Below the pieces are notes generated by a model that did not search any database, was not told the origin of the DNA, and was given only the letters and a program-made list of their open reading frames with translations. Shown here piece after piece: positions 8,594-16,773 of a stretch of DNA of 22,440 nt. The stretch comes from Gemmatimonadota bacterium (lineage in GTDB: Bacteria > Latescibacterota > UBA2968 > UBA8231), in the NCBI GenBank assembly GCA_028875335.1, contig JAPPEF010000150.1, positions 1-22,440 on the forward strand, read 5' to 3'. Position 1 is the first letter of the stretch. Each line of letters starts with the position of its first letter. The position numbers were made by a program, and so were the translations under genes.

Positions 8594-9414
8594 ACGCCCA
8601 CCGACCGCGACCGCGTTTTGCCCAGCACTTCCTCGTCGCTCGGGGTGTTATAGAAGCTATTGCCGGCCTAGTGCGCCCGGTCGCTGACGAAGTGGTCTTA
8701 GAGATCGGCCCAGGTCGGGGCGCGTTGACCGAAGTGCTGCTCGCTTCTGTGGGTCGCCTAGTGGCCGTGGAAATTGACCGCGATTTGGCAGCCCTGTTGC
8801 GCGCACGCCAAGGCGCGTGCAGGCTGCACTTGATCGAAGGAGATATTCTGCAAGTCGATCTCGGGGAGATCTTGCGGACTGCGGACGGGCACCGGCTGCT
8901 GATTGTCGGCAATCTTCCCTACAATATCACTGCTCCGCTGATCTTTCACCTTCTCGCACACGCTGATTGTATCAGCCGTGCCATCGTCATGGTCCAACGC
9001 GAAGTGGCTCAGCGCTTGGTCGCTAGCCCCGGTTCAAAGGATTACAGTTTGCTGTCAGTGCTAGTGGCTATGCACGCTGAAGTGGAGATGCGTTTGCAGG
9101 TGGGGCGCGAATGCTTCCGGCCCGTGCCGGCGGTGGATTCGGCCGTAGTTGAGCTACGCTTTGCACCCGAATCCCGCTACGCAGTAAAGGACGCAGACTG
9201 TTTTGAGCGCTTGGTGCGCCGGGCCTTTGGCCAGCGGCGCAAGATGCTGCGCAATTCGCTCCTCGGTCTCAATCCCGAGGGCGGGCGGCCTTGGCTGGAA
9301 GAGTTGGGCCAGCAGGCGGGGATCGAACTAACGCGCCGCCCGGAGGAATTGTCGATAGAGGAATTCATCCGGCTGAGCGACGCCTGCTCGCGTTTGGGAA
9401 AGGAGAGGCCGTGA
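8587..9414 (+). CDS. rsmA: 16S rRNA (adenine1518-N6/adenine1519-N6)-dimethyltransferase RsmA/KsgA
   Basis: It dimethylates two adjacent adenosines in the 3' terminal helix of 16S rRNA using S-adenosylmethionine, a late checkpoint in 30S assembly. From TTG 8587 the product has 275 residues, against 273 in E. coli. The N-terminus has the family pattern RPRPRFAQHFL. SAM motif I is LEIGPGRG (38-45), the acidic end of strand beta-2 is AVEIDRD (60-66), and the catalytic motif IV is NLPYNIT (109-115). The C-terminal RRAFGQRRKMLRNSL matches the family. Its first codons overlap the end of holB by 7 nt, and its TGA overlaps the GTG start of the next gene, so all three are probably translationally coupled. 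Confidence 0.96.
   Translation: MVNAHRPRPRFAQHFLVARGVIEAIAGLVRPVADEVVLEIGPGRGALTEVLLASVGRLVAVEIDRDLAALLRARQGACRLHLIEGDILQVDLGEILRTADGHRLLIVGNLPYNITAPLIFHLLAHADCISRAIVMVQREVAQRLVASPGSKDYSLLSVLVAMHAEVEMRLQVGRECFRPVPAVDSAVVELRFAPESRYAVKDADCFERLVRRAFGQRRKMLRNSLLGLNPEGGRPWLEELGQQAGIELTRRPEELSIEEFIRLSDACSRLGKERP
9399..9405 (+). promoter_or_regulatory. ribosome binding site of the putative barrel gene, inside rsmA
   Basis: AAAGGAG ends five bases before GTG 9411. That GTG immediately precedes a typical signal peptide, so this site and the signal peptide together fix the start. Confidence 0.8.
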
Positions 9415-11378
9415 AACCGGTCTTGTGGCACGTGGTTTGGCTCGTCTTGGCTGCATGGGCGGCAGCCGATGCGCAGTACTCGCTCAAATTCAGCCGCTCC
9501 AGTTCCCGAACCTCTTGGAACCCCTCTTTTCCTAGCTGGAGCTACTCAACGCCCGTGCGGTTCTCGGCGGTGGGGGACTCGACTTCCAAGCTGACGATTA
9601 ACGCATCGGCGAGCATGGGATTTACCCTCGACGATCGCAGCAGCGGCAAGAGTTGGCAGGATAAAGCCTCGGGCCGATCTTCGATCAGCTATCCCATTCT
9701 CGGTCCGAAGGCCACCATCAGACTCGGTGCTAGCATGAACACGAGTAACTCAACGCTACACAAGCAGAAGACACGCCATCAGTCCTTTAACTTTGGATTT
9801 AGGTCCAAGCCGTTAAGCAGTGGCCCATTCAAGAACCTGAGTGCCAACCTGACCCCAAGTCTAGTCACTGCTACCCGCGCGAGCCGCGCCAACCTCGACA
9901 GCACCATCAAGGAGACCGGGATCCGCTACAATGCTTCGCTGAGGGTCTCGCCTGAAATCGAAATTGCGGGCAAGAAGCTGAGCAACTCGATTTCGCTGAG
10001 CAAAACGGACGATACACTTGAGCACAACAAGGATCGCAGCGAGAGGATGAGCGGTAACGTGAGCTATACCTTTCCCGGGGAGGTGCGCATCGGCCTGAAT
10101 ATGTCTGAAAACCGTTCTCAGCGGGGTCTCACGCGCGCCGTCATCAGCGAGGATATGGCGGGGGAAGCCGTGTTGCGCGATACGATGATCAGTGCTGAGT
10201 TATCGGAAACGCGCGGCACCAGCCTGTCTTCCAGTGTGGAGTTCGACCTAGGGCTATTCAAGATCAAAAACCGCGCCTCTTATAGTCAGAACGAGCGCAC
10301 CAACACCGCTAACGCGGCCCAAGACTTAAACAACCGCTTCTTCGGGACCGACCGCCTCAGCGAAAACTTTAGTTGGGACGCGTCACTTTCGGGCAAGCTA
10401 ATCGAGAAGTTGGTCGTCAACACCAGCGTCCGTTTCAAGGGCAGCGATGCGCGCAGGCTGGCGGTGCGGGTGCTTGATACTAGCCGCTGCGACAGTCACT
10501 TCACGCGCTCGGCGGATGGAACGTGTCGCGATCCAAGCTCCGACCTTAGTGACCGCAACTTCTTTCTCAACGGCTCCCTCAACTGGCCCCTGTCCGATGG
10601 ACATTCGTTGCGGCTGACGACGTTTGGCGAGATCAAACGCTCGGAAAACCCAGGGAAACCAGAGCAGGACCGCGACACCTTCAACAACAGCGTGAGCCTC
10701 AGCTATGACGGCACCCTGCGCTCGGGGGCCAAACTCGGCGTTGACCTAAAAAACAGCTTTTTGCATCGCGTGAACTTGCACGCTAAACGCGCCGGAGACA
10801 ACTCGCGCAACCGCGACCTCTCGCTCAATATTAGCACCAATTACGAGCGCTTGGGCGCGTCTTTTTCGCATAGCTTCAGCGTTTCTGCACGGCGCACCAT
10901 TTACGATTTTGATCGCCAAGTCAATCGCCGCGAGTTGTCGCGCGAAAGCAATATTCGCCGCGGCTGGAGTATGCGGCATTCGCTCCGGCGCAAGATCCTA
11001 GAGGCCCTTGCTCTCAACACGCGTTACGAGTATAAAGCTGATGATTTCGGTACCTTAATCGCGGAAAACGGTGCCCAAATCGTCGAAGAGGAGAATGCCA
11101 AACACTCCGTCCAATTCGGTATGACGTACTCGGCCAGCTCCGACTACTCGGCCAGCGCGAGCTACTCCTATCGGTTCGACCGCGAGTGGGGGTACGAATA
11201 CTCCATGCTCGCACCGTCGCGCTTCCTCAACCGCCGCAATACACACCGAACGTTGGTAGCAACCTTCAACTACAACCCGGTTGGCAGCGACAACAAGCTG
11301 AGCTTGAGAGGCAGCCGCAGCCATCAGCGCAGCGGCACGTTTAATAGCTTTTCTGCGACCTATACGCGAGCGCTGTAA
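9411..11378 (+). CDS. putative outer-membrane beta-barrel protein of unknown function
   Basis: I do not recognise a named family. From GTG 9411 the product has 655 residues. It starts with a signal peptide: Lys2, a hydrophobic core to about residue 19, and probable cleavage after Ala-Asp-Ala (19-21). The rest is rich in Ser, Asn, Thr and Arg, with many short alternating polar/hydrophobic stretches such as SVSLSYDG, GMTYSASSDY and SASYSYRFD, typical of transmembrane beta-strands, and no transmembrane helices. Cys360 and Cys372 could form a disulfide in a surface loop. The C-terminus TYTRAL lacks the usual final aromatic residue. The GTG start overlaps the rsmA stop by four bases (GTGA). A longer frame open from 9291 was rejected because it would bury the signal peptide. 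Possible roles are pore, adhesin or assembly factor; none is shown. Confidence 0.75.
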   Translation: MKPVLWHVVWLVLAAWAAADAQYSLKFSRSSSRTSWNPSFPSWSYSTPVRFSAVGDSTSKLTINASASMGFTLDDRSSGKSWQDKASGRSSISYPILGPKATIRLGASMNTSNSTLHKQKTRHQSFNFGFRSKPLSSGPFKNLSANLTPSLVTATRASRANLDSTIKETGIRYNASLRVSPEIEIAGKKLSNSISLSKTDDTLEHNKDRSERMSGNVSYTFPGEVRIGLNMSENRSQRGLTRAVISEDMAGEAVLRDTMISAELSETRGTSLSSSVEFDLGLFKIKNRASYSQNERTNTANAAQDLNNRFFGTDRLSENFSWDASLSGKLIEKLVVNTSVRFKGSDARRLAVRVLDTSRCDSHFTRSADGTCRDPSSDLSDRNFFLNGSLNWPLSDGHSLRLTTFGEIKRSENPGKPEQDRDTFNNSVSLSYDGTLRSGAKLGVDLKNSFLHRVNLHAKRAGDNSRNRDLSLNISTNYERLGASFSHSFSVSARRTIYDFDRQVNRRELSRESNIRRGWSMRHSLRRKILEALALNTRYEYKADDFGTLIAENGAQIVEEENAKHSVQFGMTYSASSDYSASASYSYRFDREWGYEYSMLAPSRFLNRRNTHRTLVATFNYNPVGSDNKLSLRGSRSHQRSGTFNSFSATYTRAL

Positions 11379-11383
11379 TAGCT

Positions 11384-11424
11384 CCTTAACACTGGTAACA
11401 GTTTAGCAGTGGTGTTACCTTAAC
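11384..11424. repeat. overlapping dyads flanked by a direct repeat, upstream of ilvE
   Basis: The gap between the barrel gene and ilvE holds CCTTAAC as a direct repeat (11384-11390 and 11418-11424). Between the copies are two mutually exclusive dyads: GGTAAC/GTTACC (11394-11399 and 11414-11419) and TAACAC/GTGTTA (11387-11392 and 11412-11417). No T-run follows, so it is not a standard terminator. An operator or a weak regulatory hairpin is possible. Confidence 0.4.
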
Positions 11425-11456
11425 TAATCGCATACTTATTCGAGGAGATTTTCTAC

Positions 11457-12377
11457 ATGCCCCTGCCCAAATGCGATAAAATCTGGTTCAATGGCCAATT
11501 GGTCGATTGGGACGACGCCAAGATCCACGTGCTTTCCCATGTAGTACACTATGGCTCGAGTGTCTTTGAAGGCATCCGCTGTTACGAGACGGCGAAAGGC
11601 TCGGCCGTATTCCGTCTCGACGAGCACGTCAACAGACTATTTGATTCCGCCAAGATCTACCGCATGGAAATTCCCTATACTCGCGAGCAGATCAAAGAGG
11701 CCATCCTCGAGACGATCCGCGTCAACCAGCTCGCGGCTTGCTATATCCGCCCAGTCGTCTTCCGCGGCTATGAGAACTTGGGAGTTGATCCGATGGGATG
11801 CCCGGTTGACCTAGTGATCGCCGTTTGGGAGTGGGGAGAGTACCTCGGCGAGGCGGCGCTCAAAAACGGCGTCTCGGTCTGCACCTCGTCGTGGAATCGC
11901 ATGGCCCCGAATACGTTTCCCGCCCTGGCCAAGGCCGGCGGCAACTACCTCAACTCGCAGCTCGTGCGGATCGAGGCTAATACCAACGGCTATGACGAGG
12001 GCATTGTCTTGGGCACGGATGGGTTGGTGAGCGAGGGCAGCGGCGAGAATATCTTTGTCATCAAGAACGGCTCGATCTACACGCCCGAGTCGTGTTTTGC
12101 CATTCTGCCGGGCATTACCCGCCACACCGCCATTACCCTGATACGCGATCTGGGGATGCGAGTCGAGCAGCGCGGGATTCCGCGCGAGTTCCTCTACATC
12201 GCCGACGAGGTGTTCTTCACGGGCACGGCCGCCGAAATCACGCCGATTCGCGCCATAGATCAAGTGCAGATCGGCTGTGGGAAATGCGGGCCGATCACTG
12301 CACAGATACAAGACGCCTTTTTCTCCGTGGTTCGCGTCGAAGTCGAGGACCGGCACGGATGGTTGACCTTCGTGTGA
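11457..12377 (+). CDS. ilvE: branched-chain-amino-acid aminotransferase (PLP fold type IV)
   Basis: It transfers the amino group between branched-chain amino acids (Leu, Ile, Val) and 2-oxoglutarate, the last step of their synthesis. The 306 residues match the bacterial IlvE length (about 300-310). Visible are [13 protein letters not shown] (31-43), the PLP Schiff-base Lys159 in [14 protein letters not shown], and the class IV signature [10 protein letters not shown] (192-201). [13 protein letters not shown] (253-265) is the conserved phosphate-cup region of IlvE and favours it over D-amino-acid transaminase or aminodeoxychorismate lyase. GAGGAG at 11441-11446 precedes ATG 11457. The gene ends with tandem stops TGA-TGA. 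No other branched-chain pathway genes are nearby. Confidence 0.93.
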   Translation: MPLPKCDKIWFNGQLVDWDDAKIHVLSHVVHYGSSVFEGIRCYETAKGSAVFRLDEHVNRLFDSAKIYRMEIPYTREQIKEAILETIRVNQLAACYIRPVVFRGYENLGVDPMGCPVDLVIAVWEWGEYLGEAALKNGVSVCTSSWNRMAPNTFPALAKAGGNYLNSQLVRIEANTNGYDEGIVLGTDGLVSEGSGENIFVIKNGSIYTPESCFAILPGITRHTAITLIRDLGMRVEQRGIPREFLYIADEVFFTGTAAEITPIRAIDQVQIGCGKCGPITAQIQDAFFSVVRVEVEDRHGWLTFV

Positions 12378-12415
12378 TGAATTAGATCTAACTGGTTAGT
12401 ACAAAAGGGGAGAAT

Positions 12416-14251
12416 ATGCCGAAAGTTAGAATGTCTATAGTGGCCGCTTGGTTGGGTATCTGCGTAGGCGGTCATGCCGCCGCTGAGGAGGGGGCGTGGG
12501 AGGAGGTACAGAAAATCCTCATGAGTACCAAGGATATCGTCGTGCTCGACGGCATCGAGAAGGTGCCGCCGCGCTATGAGGGAGAAGAAGCACCGACCCA
12601 CGGCGACTGGATGGTGCGCCACCTGCTGGCCGACCCCGAAAAACTCAACCCGTACACCTCCAGCGATGCCGCTGCCAGCCGGGTGTTGGAGCTTATCTTT
12701 GAGAGGTTACTCGACGCCGACCACGATCCGCCGTACAACCTGCGAGGTTGGGTGGCCGTTGATTATCCTGAAGTTGCCGCGGACAAACTTGCGTACACGT
12801 TTGAGTTGCGCGATGGGGTTTACTTCTCAGACGGCAAGCCGCTGACGGCTGCGGACGTCGTCTTCAGCATGAAAGTTATCCACAACCCCCAAGTGCTAGC
12901 ACCGCATCTGCGCAACTACTATGCTACCGTGCAAGACGTGCAGATCGTGGGGACGAACAAGGTCCGCTTCCTTTGCCGCGAGCCTTATTTTCGCAATGAC
13001 CTGATCTTGGGTGGCTTCTACATCCTGCCCAAGCATTTCTACGACCCGGAGGGGCTGATGGACCCCGTCGAGTTCAAGAGCTTGGTGGATGGCTCTTGGG
13101 AGGTGGGGTCACACAAAGAACGGGTCGAGCGCTTTGCCCAACAGTTCAACCAAAATTTCAATCGCAAGGCCCTCGGGTCGGGGTCGTACCTGATTGAAGA
13201 TCCAGAGCGCGATTTGGTCACCCAGCAGAAAGTCGTGCTGACGCGGAATGTAAACTACTGGGGTCGGGATATGGAGGAACTGCTGCCGCCCGGCTTTGTC
13301 GATAAGATGGTCTTTAAGATAATCAACAATACCGACGCGGCGTTCATCGAGTTGACCAATGGCCATCTCGACTACCACGGCTTACGCCCGCTGGAGTTTA
13401 AGGAAAAGAGCTGGTCCGACGACTTTAACAGCCGCTTCCTCAAAGGCGTTAGCTACTCTAGTGGCTATCTGTATATAGGGTGGAACAACAACCATCCAAT
13501 CTTCGGCGATAAGCGGGTACGCCAAGCCATGACCTATTTGACCGACCGCGAGGGCATGGTGGAGAACATCATGTTCGGTTTGGCCGAGACGGTGGAGGGG
13601 CCGATCAACAAGTTCCGCCCCGAATACAACCACGACCTCACGCCGTACACTTATGATCCCGACCGCGCTCTCGATCTCCTGGCGGAGGCTGGCTGGGCAG
13701 ACGCCGACGAGGACGGTATTCTCGACAAGACCATCGATGGAGAGTTGGTGCCATTCAGCTTTGAGATCTTGATCAACTCGGGCAACCAGCTTCGCAAAGA
13801 CATCGCTCTGACAGTCCAATATGAGCTGCAGGATATCGGCATTGACTGCCAAGTGCGCGAGCTAGACTGGTCGATCTTTCTGCAAAAGGTCAAGGGCAAG
13901 AGCTTCGACGCAATGGTGTTGGGTTGGACCGGCAGCTTGCGCTTTTCTCCGGACGCTTACCAGATCTGGCATTCCTCCCAAACAGTGGAGAACGGTTCCA
14001 ACCACGTGAGCTTCATCAACGACGAAGTTGACAACATCTTGGAGACCTACCGTCGCGAGTTCGACATGGACAAGCGCATCGAACTCTACCGCCGCTTTCA
14101 GGAAATCCTGCACGAGGAACAGCCATACACCTTCATGTGGAAGTCGCGCTCGTCCCAAGCCTACAGCCGCCGCTTCAGTGGCGTCACTTGGTATCCCCCC
14201 GGTGCCCGCCTGCAAGACTGGTGGGTCGCGCAGGAAGAGCAGATGTACTAA
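12416..14251 (+). CDS. family 5 (peptide/nickel type) ABC transporter substrate-binding protein
   Basis: Periplasmic solute-binding protein of the DppA/OppA class; 611 residues is slightly long for the family. A signal peptide covers about residues 1-23 (hydrophobic core after MPKVRM, probable cleavage near HAAA-EE). No lipobox Cys is seen at that site, so it is probably soluble rather than a lipoprotein. Family features include DPEKLNPYTSSD near the mature N-terminus, LRDGVYFSDGKPLTAADVVFS (about 128-148) and VRQAMTYLTDRE in the second half. An acidic loop DADEDGILD (429-437) follows AGWA. GGGGAG at 12407-12412 precedes the ATG. No permease or ATPase of the Dpp/Opp type is in the window, so the ligand cannot be inferred; peptides, nickel, opines and sugars are all known for the family. 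Confidence 0.93.
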   Translation: MPKVRMSIVAAWLGICVGGHAAAEEGAWEEVQKILMSTKDIVVLDGIEKVPPRYEGEEAPTHGDWMVRHLLADPEKLNPYTSSDAAASRVLELIFERLLDADHDPPYNLRGWVAVDYPEVAADKLAYTFELRDGVYFSDGKPLTAADVVFSMKVIHNPQVLAPHLRNYYATVQDVQIVGTNKVRFLCREPYFRNDLILGGFYILPKHFYDPEGLMDPVEFKSLVDGSWEVGSHKERVERFAQQFNQNFNRKALGSGSYLIEDPERDLVTQQKVVLTRNVNYWGRDMEELLPPGFVDKMVFKIINNTDAAFIELTNGHLDYHGLRPLEFKEKSWSDDFNSRFLKGVSYSSGYLYIGWNNNHPIFGDKRVRQAMTYLTDREGMVENIMFGLAETVEGPINKFRPEYNHDLTPYTYDPDRALDLLAEAGWADADEDGILDKTIDGELVPFSFEILINSGNQLRKDIALTVQYELQDIGIDCQVRELDWSIFLQKVKGKSFDAMVLGWTGSLRFSPDAYQIWHSSQTVENGSNHVSFINDEVDNILETYRREFDMDKRIELYRRFQEILHEEQPYTFMWKSRSSQAYSRRFSGVTWYPPGARLQDWWVAQEEQMY

Positions 14252-14263
14252 TAGGGCGCGTCC

Positions 14264-14680
14264 GTGTCCTCCGCAGACGCCCTTCGCTGGGAGAGCCACC
14301 CCCTGCGCCGGGAGAGGCCGGCAAAGTCGATACTGCTAGTCGCGCTCATCGTCGCTTCCTCAGCGGCGGCGGCTTTTGGTTTTGAGCATTGGTTCTACGG
14401 GATATTTTCACTGGGAGCATTGACCGCCTCGTTGTCGCGCTATTTCTTTCCTACGTGCTACGTGCTCGACGGCGCAGGAGTCAGCAGCGAACACCTCGGC
14501 TTTAAACAGCGCCGTTCTTGGGCGGAATTCCGTCGAGCAGACGAACATCGGGATGGCATTTTTTTGCGTCCTTCCGCCCGCCTGGGTCGGCTGGATTCCT
14601 TTCGCGGCGTTTTTTTGCGGTTCGATAAAAACCGCGAAGACGTTGCGCGTTTCGTCCGGTGCCATGTTCCAAGTCAATAG
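14264..14680 (+). CDS. small membrane protein, two helices plus probable PH-like domain
   Basis: A 138-residue product of unknown function. A polar N-terminus with WESHPLRRERP (9-19) is followed by two hydrophobic segments (about 21-37 and 42-58), probably a helical hairpin. The cytoplasmic-looking C-terminal half (about 66-138) alternates short strands: YVLDGAGVS, WAEFRRAD, GIFLRP, GVFLRFD, then a final amphipathic stretch EDVARFVRCHV. This layout resembles bacterial PH-like (bPH) membrane proteins, but I infer the fold only from the pattern. The start is GTG 14264, 12 nt after the binding-protein stop; the ribosome binding site is weak. It overlaps the next gene by 17 nt and appears to be the first gene of the MutL/DUF6754-type cassette. 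Confidence 0.72.
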   Translation: MSSADALRWESHPLRRERPAKSILLVALIVASSAAAAFGFEHWFYGIFSLGALTASLSRYFFPTCYVLDGAGVSSEHLGFKQRRSWAEFRRADEHRDGIFLRPSARLGRLDSFRGVFLRFDKNREDVARFVRCHVPSQ

Positions 14681-14999
14681 CTTAAAAGCGCGGTGGCGAC
14701 ACGCTTTCGCCCTTGAAGACCCGGAGGCGGGTTGGTCTGAGGAAGAGCGCGCGTTCGCCGAGCGGCTGGCCGAGTTTCTAGTGCGTCGCCGCATGGGAGC
14801 GGCCGCGTCCATGGCGTTGGAGGCTTGCCGTCCCCTCAATTTTTTGGGCAGCCAAGCCCTGACCTTTTTGTCCCCGTTTGCCACGCTGGTTTTTTCGCGC
14901 GACGAGTACCAGCGCTTTACGCGCATGTTGGAGCGACGCCAGTGCATAGACTTACTTGCGGAGGCCATTGCCCAGCGCGAAAGCCAAAAGCATGGATAA
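14664..14999 (+). CDS. small conserved-looking protein of unknown function (111 residues)
   Basis: From ATG 14664 the product has 111 residues. The first half is charged and helical (WSEEERAFAERLAEFLVRRRMG). The centre holds a hydrophobic patch, RPLNFLGSQALTFLSPFATLVF (about 55-76), and the C-terminal part is again helical, EYQRFTRMLERRQCIDLLAEAI (about 80-101). I recall similar unnamed small proteins with a PLNFxGSQ core, but cannot search. The hydrophobic patch could be a membrane-embedded hairpin or a protein interface. Upstream in-frame codons (open from 14553) lie wholly inside the previous gene and were rejected; TTG 14643 remains possible. It overlaps the MutL gene start by 8 nt, so it is most likely part of the same operon. 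Confidence 0.68.
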   Translation: MFQVNSLKARWRHAFALEDPEAGWSEEERAFAERLAEFLVRRRMGAAASMALEACRPLNFLGSQALTFLSPFATLVFSRDEYQRFTRMLERRQCIDLLAEAIAQRESQKHG

Positions 15000-16770
15000 C
15001 CTCAACGTAGTTATCGCCACAGATTGCGGCAGTACGACGACCAAGGCGATCCTGATCGAAAAGAAGGACGAAGGGTATCGCCAGACCTTTCGCGGCGAGG
15101 CCCCGACCACGGTCGAGGCCCCTTTTGAGGACGTCACCCGGGGAGTGCTCAACGCCATTCAAGAGGTCGAGGAGCTTTCCGGGCGGCAGATCCTCGACGG
15201 CGAGCGGATTATCACACCGGCAGACGGCGATGTCGGGGTCGATATCTACATCTCGACGAGCAGTGCGGGCGGCGGGTTGCAGATGGTGGTGGCCGGCGTG
15301 GTGCTAGCAATGACCGGCGAGAGCGCGCAGCGCTGCGCCTTGGGTGCAGGGGCGATCGTCATGGACGCGCTCGCTGCCAACGATGGGCGCTTGCCGCATG
15401 AAAAAATAGAGCGCATCCGCCAATTGCGCCCCGATATGGTGCTGCTGTCGGGCGGTACGGATGGCGGTACCGTCAGCCACGTGGTCGAATTGGCCGAATT
15501 TATCAGCGCGGCCGATCCCAAGCCCCGCTTTGGCGCAGGCTTTCAGTTGCCGGTTATCTTTGCGGGCAATGAGGACGCGCGCGAAGCGGTCGAAGAGGCA
15601 CTGGGGGGAAAGATGGCTCTGACCGTTACTGAGAATATCCGCCCCGTGCTCGAAGAGGAAAATCTGGACCCGGCGCGGCACGTCATCCACGACCTCTTCC
15701 TCGAACACGTCATGGCGCAGGCACCTGGCTACCGCAAGCTGATGGACTGGACCAGCGCACCGATTATGCCGACGCCCGGAGCGGTGGGCGAGATCATGCA
15801 GACCATTGCCCGCCAGCAGGAGATCAACGTCGTCGGCGTGGATATCGGCGGGGCGACGACCGATGTGTTCAGCGTGTTCGACGGCGTGTTCAACCGCACG
15901 GTCAGCGCCAATCTCGGCATGTCCTATAGCGTCTCCAACGTGCTGGCCGAGGCCGGCCTCGACCACATCATGCGCTGGGTTCCTTTTGACATTGAGGAGG
16001 CCGACCTACGCGACCGGATCAAGAACAAGATGATCCGCCCGACGACCATCCCACAGCTCATGCAGGAATTGCAAGTTGAGCAGGCCATTGCCCGCGAAGC
16101 CCTGCGCTTAGCCTTTGACCAGCACCGGGCGTTGGCGGTGGGGTTGAAGGGGGTGCAGAGCAAGCGCACGCTGGCCGATGTGTTTGAGCAGGGTGCTACC
16201 GGCGAGAGTTTAGTCGAGATGATGGCACTGGACATGCTAGTCGGCAGCGGCGGCGTACTCTCGCACGCGCCTCGCCGCGAGCAGAGTTGCGCCATGCTCA
16301 TAGATGCTTTCCAGCCCGAAGGCGTCACCCGCTTGGCGGTCGATAGCATCTTTATGATGCCTCACTTAGGAGTGCTCTCGACGGTTGACGAGCGGGCCGC
16401 TACCGAAGTTTTCGAACGCGATTGCCTGATCTACTTGGGCACTTGTGTGGCCCCTGTCGGCGAGGGTAAGGACGGCGAGGTCTGCCTCCAATACGAAATA
16501 GACCTGCCCAGGCACCGGACCGGTCAGTTGCAGGTCGGCCAGTTACAGTGGATGCCCCTAGCCGATGGCGAGGAGATCGAAGTTTCGCTCCAGCCGGCGC
16601 GGCGTTGGGATGTGGGTGCCGGCCCGGGGCAAGCCCTAAATGCGCGGGTGCGCGGTGGGATTGTGGGGCTAGTGCTGGACGGTCGCGGTCGGCCCATCCA
16701 GATGGCGTCAGATCAAGACCGCCGACGTCAGATAAGCGACTGGCAGCAGGCGTTAAACCTATACGAGTAG
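14992..16770 (+). CDS. MutL/GlmL-family ASKHA ATPase (glutamate mutase L-like)
   Basis: The product has 592 residues from ATG 14992. It has the actin/Hsp70-type nucleotide fold: phosphate-1 loop ATDCGSTTTKAIL (9-21) and phosphate-2-like loop GVDIGGATTDVFSVF (282-296). Family hallmarks are SSAGGGLQMVVAGVVLAMT with CALGAGAIV downstream, and MVLLSGGTDGGT (149-160). GlmL/MutL proteins are named for their genetic link to the B12-dependent glutamate mutase GlmES, and are thought to maintain or reactivate it. No glmS, glmE, methylaspartase or B12-related gene lies in the window; the neighbours are membrane proteins. A C-terminal beta-rich part (about 480-592) extends past the ATPase core. I chose ATG 14992 because the phosphate-1 loop then sits at its usual distance; a frame open from 14956 would add 12 residues. 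Confidence 0.88.
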   Translation: MDNLNVVIATDCGSTTTKAILIEKKDEGYRQTFRGEAPTTVEAPFEDVTRGVLNAIQEVEELSGRQILDGERIITPADGDVGVDIYISTSSAGGGLQMVVAGVVLAMTGESAQRCALGAGAIVMDALAANDGRLPHEKIERIRQLRPDMVLLSGGTDGGTVSHVVELAEFISAADPKPRFGAGFQLPVIFAGNEDAREAVEEALGGKMALTVTENIRPVLEEENLDPARHVIHDLFLEHVMAQAPGYRKLMDWTSAPIMPTPGAVGEIMQTIARQQEINVVGVDIGGATTDVFSVFDGVFNRTVSANLGMSYSVSNVLAEAGLDHIMRWVPFDIEEADLRDRIKNKMIRPTTIPQLMQELQVEQAIAREALRLAFDQHRALAVGLKGVQSKRTLADVFEQGATGESLVEMMALDMLVGSGGVLSHAPRREQSCAMLIDAFQPEGVTRLAVDSIFMMPHLGVLSTVDERAATEVFERDCLIYLGTCVAPVGEGKDGEVCLQYEIDLPRHRTGQLQVGQLQWMPLADGEEIEVSLQPARRWDVGAGPGQALNARVRGGIVGLVLDGRGRPIQMASDQDRRRQISDWQQALNLYE

Positions 16771-16773
16771 CCC

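Noticed and set aside
9291..9410. 40-codon upstream extension of the barrel gene
   Set aside because: It would place the signal peptide inside the protein and overlaps the conserved end of rsmA; GTG 9411 has a strong ribosome binding site.
12382..12391. Perfect 10-bp palindrome TTAGATCTAA between ilvE and the binding-protein gene
   Set aside because: Too short and AT-rich to call an operator or terminator without conservation data.
14553..14663. 37-codon upstream extension of the 111-residue gene
   Set aside because: It lies entirely inside the preceding PH-like gene in another frame and looks like out-of-frame translation.
15304..15966. 220-codon open frame on the minus strand
   Set aside because: Mirror of the MutL-like gene; His/Ala/Asp-rich composition with no motif.
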